A stretch of 64,000 nt of DNA from CAWDMC01 sp963803295 (lineage in GTDB: Bacteria; Acidobacteriota; Terriglobia; UBA7540), in contig CAWDMC010000025.1 of assembly GCA_963803295.1 (NCBI GenBank), positions 1 through 64,000 of the forward strand, given 5' to 3'. This document shows, one piece after another, positions 17,658-26,604 of the stretch. The notes below the pieces were generated by a model, which had not been told where the DNA came from, did no database searches, and was given only the letters and a program-made list of their open reading frames with translations. A program made the translations under genes and the position numbers. Position 1 is the stretch's first letter; the number at the start of each line of letters is the position of its first letter.

Positions 17658-19385
17658 ATGAACCGAACAACAGCTTTGACAGGCGAGTTGCCTTTTGTTG
17701 TCCTCATCGCGGCAGCCTTGGCGCTGCCAGTTTCGTTCTTTCTGCTCTGGGTGTACCGCCGCGCCGTGCTAAGAAGCATGCGAGTGCGCTCCGGCAGTGC
17801 GGCCGCAGAACCCGTGGAGGCCATTGCGACGCCGGCTTCGAGCCTCGGATTTTCGTTCCTGGACGCCTCCGGCCCTCTCCCGGTCGTTCCCCAGATGGCA
17901 GCCCTCTTGCGGCAAGCTGAACGCGCACCTTGGCAAGCGGCGATGATCTACGCGTGCGCAGGAGCATGTTATGCTGCGCTCATGAGCCTGGGGTGGATCA
18001 TTGCCACCCGGGACAACTTCGGGATAGTCAAGTTCCTTTTCTTATTCTGGAGCTACCTCTGGCCCCTGGTGCTTACGGTCAATCTGGTAGCTGGTTCGAC
18101 GAGGCACCGCAGGACGTATGCGGTGGCTGCCTATTTCGCGGTGCTGGGGGCGTTGGGCGTGGTCGCCCTGCTGCTGAGCAGCAAGCTTACGACCGGGCAG
18201 CTTGTCCTCTACACTCTGGTGACCAACGGCCCACCCACAATTTTGCTGCTCACCTTCCTGGCACGACGGATCCGAGCAGTCGGACCCCTGGTGCTCACGT
18301 TCTGTGTCATCGCGGCTACCGGTTCCGCGCTGGGACTTGATGTCGTGTCACGAGACCAACGCCTCATGCGCTTGGTTGTGCGTGCCGGGTCCCGCCTGCG
18401 TCTTTCGGGCATTACTGATTTCTATCTGCTGATCATCGTTGGATTTGTCATATTCGGTCTCTTAGGGTGGATCGCACTTCAACTGGTCCGGCGAAGATAC
18501 GAACGCAAGCAGATCAGCGATCAGTCGTTAACGATCGATTCAATCTGGCTCTTGTTTGCCGTAATTCAGTCCATTGGGGTTGTATTTGAGGGATGGTGGT
18601 GGATATTCAGTGGACCCGTCGCCTTTGTCGTGTACAAGCTGGCCGCCCGGATCGGGTTCCGAGTCGCCAGCCGGTCCCGCGCCGCCGATTCGAGGCCGCC
18701 TAAGTTGCTTTTGCTCCGCGTGTTCTCATTGGGAAAACGCAGCGAGCGGCTGTTCGACGCTCTCGGCAAGCACTGGTTGCGCGTGGGCAGTGTTCGGCTC
18801 ATCGCGGGGCCTGACCTCGCCACCAGCACTGTAGAACCTCATGAGTTTCTCGACTTCCTCAGCGGCAAACTGGCGCGCCGGTTCATCGATGGTCCGCAAA
18901 CCCTCGATCTGCGCCTCGCTGAGATGGACACTCATCCTGACTGGGATGGACGCTTCCGGGTGACCGACTTCTTCTGCCACGACGACACCTGGAGGATGGC
19001 CGTCGGGAGGCTCATTGGCGAGAGCGATGCGATCCTGATGGACTTGCGTGGGTTCTCGCGCGGAAACTCGGGTTGCCGATTCGAAATCGCGGAACTTCTC
19101 AATGTAGCGCCACTGGCGCGCCTGGTTTTTGTCGTCGACGGCACCACGGACGTCCCGCTGCTGGAGCAGGTGACGAGGGACAACTGGAGCAGGTTGCGAT
19201 CCAGTTCCCCCAACCGGGATCGGCGAACGGCTCAGGTCGGGCTGTTCCGCTTGACCGGGTCGCGATCGGACGAATTGCAGAGACTGTTGCATCAGCTGTG
19301 CGTGGCGGCCGCGTCGGAAACTGCTGGAGGAGTGAGCGCAGGATCACCAAAATCCCCGGTGCCTGAGGCGGCGCTCCCCAATTGA
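17658..19385 (+). CDS. Multi-TM membrane protein with C-terminal cytosolic domain, unknown
   Basis: Start ATG 17658 (MNRTTALTGELPFVVLIAAA), 575 residues. About eight or nine transmembrane helices in residues 1-345 (for example AMIYACAGACYAALMSLGWI, FLFLFWSYLWPLVLTVNLVA, FYLLIIVGFVIFGLLGWIAL). A cytosolic part of about 220 residues follows: PPKLLLLRVFSLGKRSERLF, DALGKHWLRVGSVRLIAGPD, LDFLSGKLARRFIDGPQTLD, RLIGESDAILMDLRGFSRGN and LVFVVDGTTDVPLLEQV. The alternation of beta strands and helices with SDAILMDLRGF resembles Rossmann-like TIR or effector domains, but I cannot assign it. It precedes the TcmP gene pair, with 300 bases between. Function unknown. Confidence 0.65.
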   Translation: MNRTTALTGELPFVVLIAAALALPVSFFLLWVYRRAVLRSMRVRSGSAAAEPVEAIATPASSLGFSFLDASGPLPVVPQMAALLRQAERAPWQAAMIYACAGACYAALMSLGWIIATRDNFGIVKFLFLFWSYLWPLVLTVNLVAGSTRHRRTYAVAAYFAVLGALGVVALLLSSKLTTGQLVLYTLVTNGPPTILLLTFLARRIRAVGPLVLTFCVIAATGSALGLDVVSRDQRLMRLVVRAGSRLRLSGITDFYLLIIVGFVIFGLLGWIALQLVRRRYERKQISDQSLTIDSIWLLFAVIQSIGVVFEGWWWIFSGPVAFVVYKLAARIGFRVASRSRAADSRPPKLLLLRVFSLGKRSERLFDALGKHWLRVGSVRLIAGPDLATSTVEPHEFLDFLSGKLARRFIDGPQTLDLRLAEMDTHPDWDGRFRVTDFFCHDDTWRMAVGRLIGESDAILMDLRGFSRGNSGCRFEIAELLNVAPLARLVFVVDGTTDVPLLEQVTRDNWSRLRSSSPNRDRRTAQVGLFRLTGSRSDELQRLLHQLCVAAASETAGGVSAGSPKSPVPEAALPN

Positions 19386-19686
19386 ATGAGGGATCACTTG
19401 CGCAGCCAGATTTCAAACCCGGTTGGAGATTCCTCAATATCCGACCTAAGAAACCTAGTAGGGATTGACTTTTGCTTTATGTTCGCTTATTTTTTCGAGA
19501 ACAGACGCATGAACGGACGGATTCGCCTGACTTAGGATAGGAGGTCCGGTTTCGACGGTCGGACTGACGGCTCGGCTCTACAGCTCTCTAGAAGTGAAAC
19601 GTGCGAAAATCCTCTTGACCGCGCCGTGGCATAGGCCTTTACTATTCGCCGAACAACGGTGAAATTACTCGAAGCCAAACGTCACA
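19386..19686. other. Intergenic region, no gene seen
   Basis: Some 300 bases, lower in GC. No supported reading frame. It must carry the promoter of the TcmP gene; no good -35/-10 pair stands out. Confidence 0.5.
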
Positions 19687-20528
19687 ATGACGGAAATCAT
19701 TGCATCGGATGACGGACTTCCATACTCGGACGTGGGACCCTGGGCCGAAGACAAATACACCTTGGTAGGATTGTACGACCGGCTTTCTCAACAGGCATGA
19801 AGAACAAATGGCCAACGAGGGTGTATATAGATCTCTACTCAGGGCCTGGCTTAGTGAGGGTGAGGGGCACTAGCCGGATGATGGTAGGTTCGCCGCTGTT
19901 GGCAGTAACTACTCAGAATCCATTTGACAAGTACATCTTCTGTGAGAATGACCGTGAGCTTCTTGAGGCGCTGCAAGCTCGCGTTAGCCGATTGTCTCCT
20001 AACGCCGATGCAAGATTCATATGCGGAGACTGCAACGAGAAGATCGCCGAGATTTGTGCAAGCATTCCCACGGCTTCACCGGGTCGGGGCGTCTTGACGT
20101 TTTGTTTTGTTGATCCCTACGATATTTCCGTAAAGTTCTCAACGGTAAGGAGGCTGTCCTCATACCGCATTGATTTCCTATTCCTCCTCGCGCTGCAAGT
20201 CGACGCCAACCGAAATATTGAACGCTACCTCGGCCAGGGGAACTCCAAGATCGAGGAGTTCCTAGGTTTACCGGATTGGCGAGAAAGATGGAGATTGGCG
20301 GAAAGTCGGGGGACTCGATTTCCCCGTTTCCTTGCCGAAGAATACTCCGGACAAATGGAAGAATTGGGGTACCTACGTCAGCACTGGGACAGAATGAAGC
20401 AGGTGCGATCTGATGAGAGGAACCTGCCCTTGTACAGGCTCGCCCTATTCTCAAGGCATGAGCGGGCATACCAATTCTGGGATGAGGTCCTAAAGTACAG
20501 CTCGGACCAGCGAAATTTCGGCTTCTAG
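19687..20528 (+). CDS. tcmP: Three-Cys-motif partner protein TcmP, one frameshift
   Basis: TcmP family, found beside Gp37/Gp68-type three-Cys-motif proteins, as here. ATG at 19687 gives DDGLPYSDVGPWAEDKYTLV and GLYDRL, then one missing T in a short T run near 19782 moves into the frame beginning at 19797: STGMKNKWPTRVYIDLYSGP, GSPLLAVTTQNPFDKYIFCE, ADARFICGDCNEKIAEI, LTFCFVDPYDISVKFSTVRR, SYRIDFLFLLALQVDANRNI and LPLYRLALFSRHERAYQFWD. The fold is methyltransferase-like (YIDLYSGPG glycine loop, FVDPY motif like DPPY). Length near 280 is normal. The partner gene starts 15 bases after the stop. Biochemical role is not established; a DNA or RNA modification role is often guessed. Confidence 0.88.
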
Positions 20529-20543
20529 TCTCGGGGCGATCGA

Positions 20544-21275
20544 ATGGGGCAAACGTCGACGATTGAGTGGACAGAATCCACCTGGAATCCCCTCACCGGC
20601 TGCACAAAGATTAGTCCGGGGTGTAAACATTGCTATGCTGAGCGAATGGCCGTGCGCCTCAAGGCTATGGGCCAGCCGAATTACCTCAATGGATTTGACC
20701 TGAGCCTTCACGAGAATGCCCTGGAGCTGCCACTGAAGTGGAAGAGGCCCCAGACGATTTTCGTGAACTCCATGAGCGACCTGTTCCACAACAATGTGCC
20801 CGTGGATTTCATCGTGAAAACGTTCGACGTCATGCGCCGCGCCGATTGGCACAATTTCCAGGTTCTCACCAAGCGCTCGGACCGGCTCCAGGAACTCTCT
20901 CCATTGCTCCCTTGGAAGCCACACATCTGGATGGGCGTGAGCGTCGAGACTCTTCGGTACACTTTCCGCATCGATCACCTTCGCCGAACCGGAGCAACGG
21001 TCAAGTTCCTGTCGCTCGAACCGCTATTGGGGCCGCTGCCCGGCCTGAATTTGGAAGGCATTGGCTGGGTGATCGTAGGCGGTGAATCCGGGCCCGGTGC
21101 CCGCCCCCTGGACCCGGCCTGGGTCTTGGCTATCCGCGACCAGTGCCTCGACGCGCGCGTGCCCTTCTTCTTCAAACAATGGGGCGGGGCGAGAAAGAAG
21201 AAAGCAGGACGGGAACTCGAAGGCCGAACGTGGGATGAAATGCCTGCACTGGCCTCGGCGATTGGATGGGCGTGA
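20544..21275 (+). CDS. Phage Gp37/Gp68 family three-Cys radical-SAM-like protein
   Basis: 243 residues of the DUF5131 (Gp37/Gp68) family. The N terminus MGQTSTIEWTESTWNPLTGC continues TKISPGCKHCYAERMA, the defining Cys cluster of GCTKISPGCKHCYA with CxxxxxxCxxC spacing that suggests an Fe-S/radical SAM site. Later blocks: RPQTIFVNSMSDLFHNNVPV, HNFQVLTKRSDRLQEL, PHIWMGVSVETLRYTFRIDH, KFLSLEPLLGPLPGLNLEGI, GWVIVGGESGPGARPLDPAW and VPFFFKQWGGARKKKAGREL. All are conserved in the family. Found in phages and bacterial islands; the pair with TcmP is well known but unexplained. Intact. Confidence 0.92.
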   Translation: MGQTSTIEWTESTWNPLTGCTKISPGCKHCYAERMAVRLKAMGQPNYLNGFDLSLHENALELPLKWKRPQTIFVNSMSDLFHNNVPVDFIVKTFDVMRRADWHNFQVLTKRSDRLQELSPLLPWKPHIWMGVSVETLRYTFRIDHLRRTGATVKFLSLEPLLGPLPGLNLEGIGWVIVGGESGPGARPLDPAWVLAIRDQCLDARVPFFFKQWGGARKKKAGRELEGRTWDEMPALASAIGWA

Positions 21276-21611
21276 GCCTCCCGCCATCAACTACCGATTG
21301 CCACAGACATTGCTCCTCACCAGGCCAGCGGCGCTTGCCAGTACTCCGACTTGCCACGGCTGTGGTCAACCCTTTCCGGCCAACTACAGGATACACTGGA
21401 CCGCCCATGTGTGCGCTATCTACGCAAGCCTCACGCTACGGACTCCGCACCACCATTGGTCATCTGTTCAACCTGAGCAAGCCCCGCCCTCGTGACCTTT
21501 GTATTTCTTCCGCGCCTGCCTTGACTTGCCGCTCTTCGCAAGTTGGATATATAGCAGGAACTCAACGAACTGGCGTGCCATCAGACGAGGTGTGCGCGAC
21601 GGCGGGGGGGG
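21276..21611. other. Intergenic region, no gene seen
   Basis: About 335 bases between the Gp37/Gp68 gene and the convergent sedolisin. Only short frames with poor coding character. A run of G at about 21601-21611 just precedes the sedolisin stop. No clear terminator hairpin. Confidence 0.5.
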
Positions 21612-23297
21612 TTACATCTCGAGGAGCGCTTTCAGCAGGTTCTTGCCATGCGGACTTCCGAGCCCGGTGCAGGCGTCCCACCCCGGGGCGGCCTCGTAGT
21701 CTCCGTTGTTGCCCTCCGTGATGTCACGGAAGGCGGCAGCGTCCGGCGGCATTCGATACAGCACCGGATTGATGAATCCCACCGGTTTCCCGAGCTTCTG
21801 GTTGACCCGCGCAATCAGTCCCGCCCACAAGGGAGCCACGGCGCTGGTTCCTCCGGCGGGCGGCACGCCCTTGGTGGCATCCGGAAAGAGATGGCCGCCA
21901 CAGACAATCTGGTAGCCGCTTGAGGGCGCTGCATTCGCCGCTACGTCGGGAACCCCTCTTCCCGCCTTTCCGGCAGGATTGCGCGCGGCAGGAACGCCGG
22001 CGTTTTGCTGGTAGTCAGGCAAAGGGAAGAATCGGCTGACGCCTCCGCCAGTCCCATCATTAGGTCCGTCGTGCCACACTGTTTCGCCTACGATCGAGCC
22101 CCCGGGGCCGCCGCTCACGTCGATCTTCGTTCCCCCACAACTTAGGGCAAAGGGGCTCGACGCAGGAAAGTCCACATGGGCACTGCCGTCCCCGGCTCCG
22201 GCGTCGTGGTCGGCGGAGCCATTGTCCCCTGAGGCGACGCAGACCGTAATCCCCAGACTGGCCGCGGACTGGAGCAGTTCATCGTAGACTCGCTTGAACT
22301 GCTCGGTGCAAGCATCCTCTGAGCCACCCCAGCTCAGCGAGATGATCGACGGCTTGTTGACGGTATCATGGATCGCAGCACTCATCACACTTAGAAAGCT
22401 TTGGTCCGAGAGATCGGGTGCAAAATAGACAACGATATTTGCTCCTGGCGCTGCCGCTCCAGCTACCAGGATGTCCAGCATCACTTCGAGGTCGCTCGGG
22501 TTCGCAAAAGCGGCGTTCGCCCCTGGCTGATTTGTGCCGCCATTGGCATAAGGAACGACAGATACCTTGGGCGACCGCATTCCCAAACGGCCGAAATAGC
22601 TCTGAACCTCGTCGGCACTGAAACCACCACCCAATTCAAGGATGCCTATAGTCTGACCAGTGCCATCGAGGTCGTCGGGAAAATCATAAAGTGCTGCAAT
22701 CTCGGCAGGGCTGAATCCGGCGGACACCTTCAGCGCGTCCGCAGCCACAGAAACCGGAACGCCTCCGGAAGCCGCTTCCGCGGCGCGAGTGGCGGGTCTT
22801 CTCACGCGCACATGCGGCTTGGCGAAAGGGCGATCGTCGAGCCCGGTTAGGCTGGTTACAATCCCTTCAAGGCTGGCCGGTACGAAGATCGCTCCCTCAC
22901 GTCCGCGGTAGTGGATTCCGTCTTGAACGTAGTTCTTCAGCTCCACCCCAAAAGCCCCATGATACGTGGCGGCCGTTCCTGAAAGAACGACCATTCGCCG
23001 GTCTGGATCAGAGTTCACTACCCGCAAGCCGCTTTCCTCTGCAAACAGCTGCGCCTTCTGGAGGTCTTGTGTTTCCGCGCCGTAAAGAAGCCCTTGTTCC
23101 CGGTGAGACATGTGGATGCGGTCGCGCAGCTTGTGAGTGGGATGGTGTTTCCGCGCCGGAAGAGGCTGGCGGCGACGAAGTGTCATTGTGACGTTGAATT
23201 CCTCCGCGGCCGGCTCACCGACGGCCTCGGCGCCAGGCAACACGTGTTTGAAGCTTCCGGGAATGGACACCCTTTCTTGCTTCGAAGCCATCGCCAA
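21612..23297 (-). CDS. Pro-kumamolisin / sedolisin (S53) serine-carboxyl peptidase
   Basis: 561-residue acid endopeptidase with pro-region. The propeptide (residues about 30-190) includes NVTMTLRRRQPLPA and VVLSGTAATYHGAFGVEL. Mature enzyme from about 200: GQTIGILELGGGFSADEVQS, DLEVMLDILVAGAAAPGANI with the Glu and Asp of the triad, SLSWGGSEDACTEQFKRVYD, ITVCVASGDNGSADHDAGAG with oxyanion Asp, FPASSPFALSCGGTKID and PPAGGTSAVAPLWAGLIARV with catalytic Ser in GTSA. A calcium site is expected at the end (FRDITEGNNGDYEAAPGWDA). No clear signal peptide at the start, as in many bacterial kumamolisins. Acidobacteria often carry several. Divergent from the phosphoesterase gene 293 bases away. Start 23297 or 23291. 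Confidence 0.92.
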   Translation of the reverse strand: MAMASKQERVSIPGSFKHVLPGAEAVGEPAAEEFNVTMTLRRRQPLPARKHHPTHKLRDRIHMSHREQGLLYGAETQDLQKAQLFAEESGLRVVNSDPDRRMVVLSGTAATYHGAFGVELKNYVQDGIHYRGREGAIFVPASLEGIVTSLTGLDDRPFAKPHVRVRRPATRAAEAASGGVPVSVAADALKVSAGFSPAEIAALYDFPDDLDGTGQTIGILELGGGFSADEVQSYFGRLGMRSPKVSVVPYANGGTNQPGANAAFANPSDLEVMLDILVAGAAAPGANIVVYFAPDLSDQSFLSVMSAAIHDTVNKPSIISLSWGGSEDACTEQFKRVYDELLQSAASLGITVCVASGDNGSADHDAGAGDGSAHVDFPASSPFALSCGGTKIDVSGGPGGSIVGETVWHDGPNDGTGGGVSRFFPLPDYQQNAGVPAARNPAGKAGRGVPDVAANAAPSSGYQIVCGGHLFPDATKGVPPAGGTSAVAPLWAGLIARVNQKLGKPVGFINPVLYRMPPDAAAFRDITEGNNGDYEAAPGWDACTGLGSPHGKNLLKALLEM

Positions 23298-23590
23298 ACA
23301 TCCCCCTTGCCGGTTTCCAAACCTGTAGTGACTTCAAACCACTGCACGTTTCTCGAACTCGCGGCATCCCCACGACCAACTTCAGCTCATACGCATCGAG
23401 AGTCCAACGAGCGGAACGACCGGTTTCCCTCGCCCGGTTAGCTTGCTAAGTCCTTGAGAAGAATGATGCTCGCGTGATACGGCAGACGACCAGACGGCAC
23501 TATATCGTATCGTGATCGTATCGTGGCCCGCATAATTCATGTTAGTATACGGCGCGACTAAAGCTCTTCAGACGAATAGGAGGACCGCCC

Positions 23591-25063
23591 ATGCCACCGG
23601 GACTGGACCAGCTTAAGCATATCGTCGTGCTCATGATGGAAAACCGCTCGTTCGACCATATGCTTGGCTACCTAAAGACGCAAGATCCTAGGATTGAAGG
23701 GGTTACGGGTGCGGAGAGCAACCCAGATACCCAGGGTGGCCAGGCACCGGTTTTGCCCCAGGCCCAATATCAAGGACAGCTTGATCCAGACCCTGGCCAC
23801 CACTTTTGGGATGTGAACACCCAGATTTTCGGCGACCCGCCCGGGCCAGTCCCCACGATGCAAGGCTTTGTAAAGGCCTACTTCCAAAAGAAGAACGACG
23901 TCGGGCATTCGCACAAGATTATGTATTGCTTCCCGCCTGCCAAGGTTGGGGCAATTGCCACCCTGGCTCGCAAGTATGCAGTCTTCAACCGGTGGTTCTC
24001 TTCGATTCCAGGCCCAACGATTCCCAATCGCGCCTTCGCCCACTTTGGGACGTCATTCGGCAAAGTCGATATGGACCTCAATTATATCGGAGTGAAGTAT
24101 CCCACAATCTACGAGCGAATGGTGAAGCAGGGCCACACGGCAAAGGTCTACTACTACGATCAGACCCTGGCCATGACCTTCCTGCTACAAGACCAGCCGC
24201 AGCTTTTTGGAACCTACGACGACTTCGAGAAAGACTACGACGCCGATACTCTGCCGGACTATTGCTTTCTCGAACCGAACTACGCCGACCACAGCATGGG
24301 TACAGGGACAATGCTGGCAGCGGACCAGCACCCGGATCATAACGTGCTTGCCGGCGAAAAATTTATCGCCGACGTGTACATGAAACTTACGAGCGATCCA
24401 GCGCGTTGGCAGAGCACGTTGCTACTAATCCTCTATGACGAACACGGCGGTATTTACGATCACGTAGCGCCTCCAGACTGTGTGGCCGATGAATTCCAGG
24501 ACCCCGAGACGAAGTTCACGTTCAATCGTCTTGGCATCCGCGTTCCCGCCGTGCTGGTTTCGCCGTGGATTCCGGAAGGGACTGTCATTAACGATGGACC
24601 CTTCGACCACGCCTCAATTCCGGCCACCGTTAACGCCCGGTTCATCGGACCGTACGCCGAAAGGTCTCCTCGTGAGCTCAATGCGAAGTTGTTCCTCAAT
24701 GAGGGACCCGGTGGCGCCAAACTGGCTGAAGGGTTCAATTACTTGACGCTCGATACGCCACGAACGGACGAGATTCCGTTCGTCATATCGAGTGGCAGTC
24801 CTTTCGCTCCCCATGCGGCTCTTCCTCCTGGCGCCGTGTCGGTATCCCAGGCTCCGGCCCAAGCCGCTCAGCCGGCACGGCCAGTCTCGATGTTGTTATG
24901 GGAACAAGTACAGACCGTTCGGGCGGCCGAGGAGCGTCTGCCCGCCGACCAGCAGACGCAGATCGACATCAACACGATCAAAACCGAAGGTGACGCCAGC
25001 GCCTACGTCCAACAGGTCATGGCCAAGCTGGGCGCACGGCACACCCAGCCAGCAAAGAATTGA
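23591..25063 (+). CDS. Phospholipase C/acid phosphatase-type phosphoesterase
   Basis: 490 residues of the bacterial PLC/AcpA superfamily (alkaline-phosphatase fold). Start MPPGLDQLKHIVVLMMENRS then FDHMLGYLK, the N-terminal motif that carries metal-binding Glu-Asn. Other blocks: NRWFSSIPGPTIPNRAFAHF, DYCFLEPNYADHSM, DQHPDHNVLAGEKFIADVYM, LLLILYDEHGGIYDHVAPPD and RVPAVLVSPWIPEGT, all conserved catalytic strands. No cleavable signal seen, although homologues are usually exported. AGGAGG ribosome site 8-13 bases upstream. The gap 23298-23590 contains a tandem CGTATCGTG(A/G) repeat around 23505-23525 and a possible -10 TAGTAT near 23544. Probably cotranscribed with the barrel gene 27 bases on. 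Confidence 0.88.
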   Translation: MPPGLDQLKHIVVLMMENRSFDHMLGYLKTQDPRIEGVTGAESNPDTQGGQAPVLPQAQYQGQLDPDPGHHFWDVNTQIFGDPPGPVPTMQGFVKAYFQKKNDVGHSHKIMYCFPPAKVGAIATLARKYAVFNRWFSSIPGPTIPNRAFAHFGTSFGKVDMDLNYIGVKYPTIYERMVKQGHTAKVYYYDQTLAMTFLLQDQPQLFGTYDDFEKDYDADTLPDYCFLEPNYADHSMGTGTMLAADQHPDHNVLAGEKFIADVYMKLTSDPARWQSTLLLILYDEHGGIYDHVAPPDCVADEFQDPETKFTFNRLGIRVPAVLVSPWIPEGTVINDGPFDHASIPATVNARFIGPYAERSPRELNAKLFLNEGPGGAKLAEGFNYLTLDTPRTDEIPFVISSGSPFAPHAALPPGAVSVSQAPAQAAQPARPVSMLLWEQVQTVRAAEERLPADQQTQIDINTIKTEGDASAYVQQVMAKLGARHTQPAKN

Positions 25064-25090
25064 GCGCACGAGTCGAGGAGGAACCACCGT

Positions 25091-26485
25091 ATGCGACGGG
25101 TCGTTACAATTTTAATCCTGCTTTCGAGTGCTGTTGCGCTTCGTGCCCAAGACCAGAACAGAACCGTTACGCCCCGAGAGCCCGTGAACGAGAGGGAACG
25201 CATCGCGGAGGCCTGCAAAGCGGAAAAGGAAGCCATTCTGGCCTGCCCGCAGGAGATACTCACGGATCACCCAATTCATCTGGCCTTCGGCTCCATTGCG
25301 CCTCAGAACAGTTCTGGGCTCGGACCGGCACTCGTTATTCAGAGGAATCCCAGTGAGCGGTTGCGCCTAAACTTCAATGCCGACGCCGTGGCCTCCACCA
25401 ACGGCTCCTGGAGAGCAGGCGTGTACCTCAAAGGCATCCTGACGCCGACCACGCCCGTAGGGATCGGTCCTGCTCCCCCAAAAGGCGCCAAGAAGCGAAA
25501 GAGCAACGAACCCAGCCCCGTCCCCGAGTTCAACCTTTACGTGCAGTCGATTTCGCTGCAGCAGATCTTCTATTACGGGCTGGGTCCAACTTCTTCGAAG
25601 GCTGACGGCGCGGTGTTTGGGATGTCGGAGACTATTGCCGGCGGAAATTTCATCTACCCGCTCGGAAACTCTGGATTCGCATTGTTCGCGGAACTGAACG
25701 GACGTTTCGTGAATCTACGCGGGCGCTATCACGAGTCGAGCCCATCAATTGAGAAGCTCTACACCGAGGCGACCGCACCCGGACTTGCGCAACAACCCGC
25801 CTTCGTTCAGCCAGGCGCCGGACTGCGCTTCGATCGTAAGTTCGGAACCAATCTCGCTTATCTTGATTATCGTGGCACCTATCAGCAATACTCCGCCGTT
25901 GGCAGTCCCCAGTACTCTTTCCGGCGCTACACCATCGATCTCCAACATACCTTTCCCCTCTACCACAAGGTTGGCGTTCGATCTGTGACTCGGCCTGACG
26001 TTGGACCCGACGAAAGTCCTGAAGCCCTGGTGAAACCCCACCGCTACACGGTGAACCGAGAAGGCAGCATCGGATTGCGTGCCCTGCTGGTTGAATCTGC
26101 CGTGCCGTCGGGACACGTCGTGCCCTTCTATTTGGATCCCACGCTGGGCGGTAGCGACGTTAACGGCAATCCGATGCTCGCGAGCTACCCTGATTATCGC
26201 TATCGGGCGCCGAACCTCCTGCTGTTCCGCGCCAGTATAGAGCACTCACTTTGGGGTCCGCTGGGCGCCACGGCCATGGTCGACTCGGGCCGAGTGGCGG
26301 TAACGCGCAGTGATCTCACCTTCAATCATTTCCGCCACAGCTACGCCGCCGGACTGACGATCCGCGCCGGTGGTTTTCCGCAGATTTATCTCTTGTTCGC
26401 CTGGGGTGGCAACGAGGGAACTCACACGACCGCGTACATCAGCCCCGGGTTGCTCGGGAGTACGGCGCGGCCGTCCCTCTATTGA
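25091..26485 (+). CDS. Predicted outer-membrane beta-barrel protein, unknown
   Basis: 464 residues; signal peptide RRVVTILILLSSAVALRAQD. The remainder has alternating polar/hydrophobic strands with many aromatic residues: YLKGILTPTTPVGIG, FNLYVQSISLQQIFYYGLGP, GGNFIYPLGNSGFALFAELN, YLDYRGTYQQYSAVGSPQYS, FRRYTIDLQHTFPLYHK, LLLFRASIEHSLWGPLGATA and FPQIYLLFAWGGNEG. It fits the surface-antigen/outer-membrane barrel pattern of Gram-negatives, with a turn-rich Pro/Lys loop near residue 140. It follows the phosphoesterase with a GAGGAGG ribosome site, so the two may form an export or surface unit. No family name given. Confidence 0.7.
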   Translation: MRRVVTILILLSSAVALRAQDQNRTVTPREPVNERERIAEACKAEKEAILACPQEILTDHPIHLAFGSIAPQNSSGLGPALVIQRNPSERLRLNFNADAVASTNGSWRAGVYLKGILTPTTPVGIGPAPPKGAKKRKSNEPSPVPEFNLYVQSISLQQIFYYGLGPTSSKADGAVFGMSETIAGGNFIYPLGNSGFALFAELNGRFVNLRGRYHESSPSIEKLYTEATAPGLAQQPAFVQPGAGLRFDRKFGTNLAYLDYRGTYQQYSAVGSPQYSFRRYTIDLQHTFPLYHKVGVRSVTRPDVGPDESPEALVKPHRYTVNREGSIGLRALLVESAVPSGHVVPFYLDPTLGGSDVNGNPMLASYPDYRYRAPNLLLFRASIEHSLWGPLGATAMVDSGRVAVTRSDLTFNHFRHSYAAGLTIRAGGFPQIYLLFAWGGNEGTHTTAYISPGLLGSTARPSLY

Positions 26486-26604
26486 GTCTTCCTCCTGATA
26501 CTGATGCGGCTCCTGGAGAGAGTTCCGGTGAACTGAGTCCAACTTTGGACTTCCGACGGGACTCGACTTCTTCCACTTGGAAGCCTTCTGCCATCCAATG
26601 AAAC

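Noticed and set aside
21266..21721. Plus-strand 151-codon frame after the Gp37/Gp68 gene
   Set aside because: Overlaps the sedolisin antisense and has no domain pattern.
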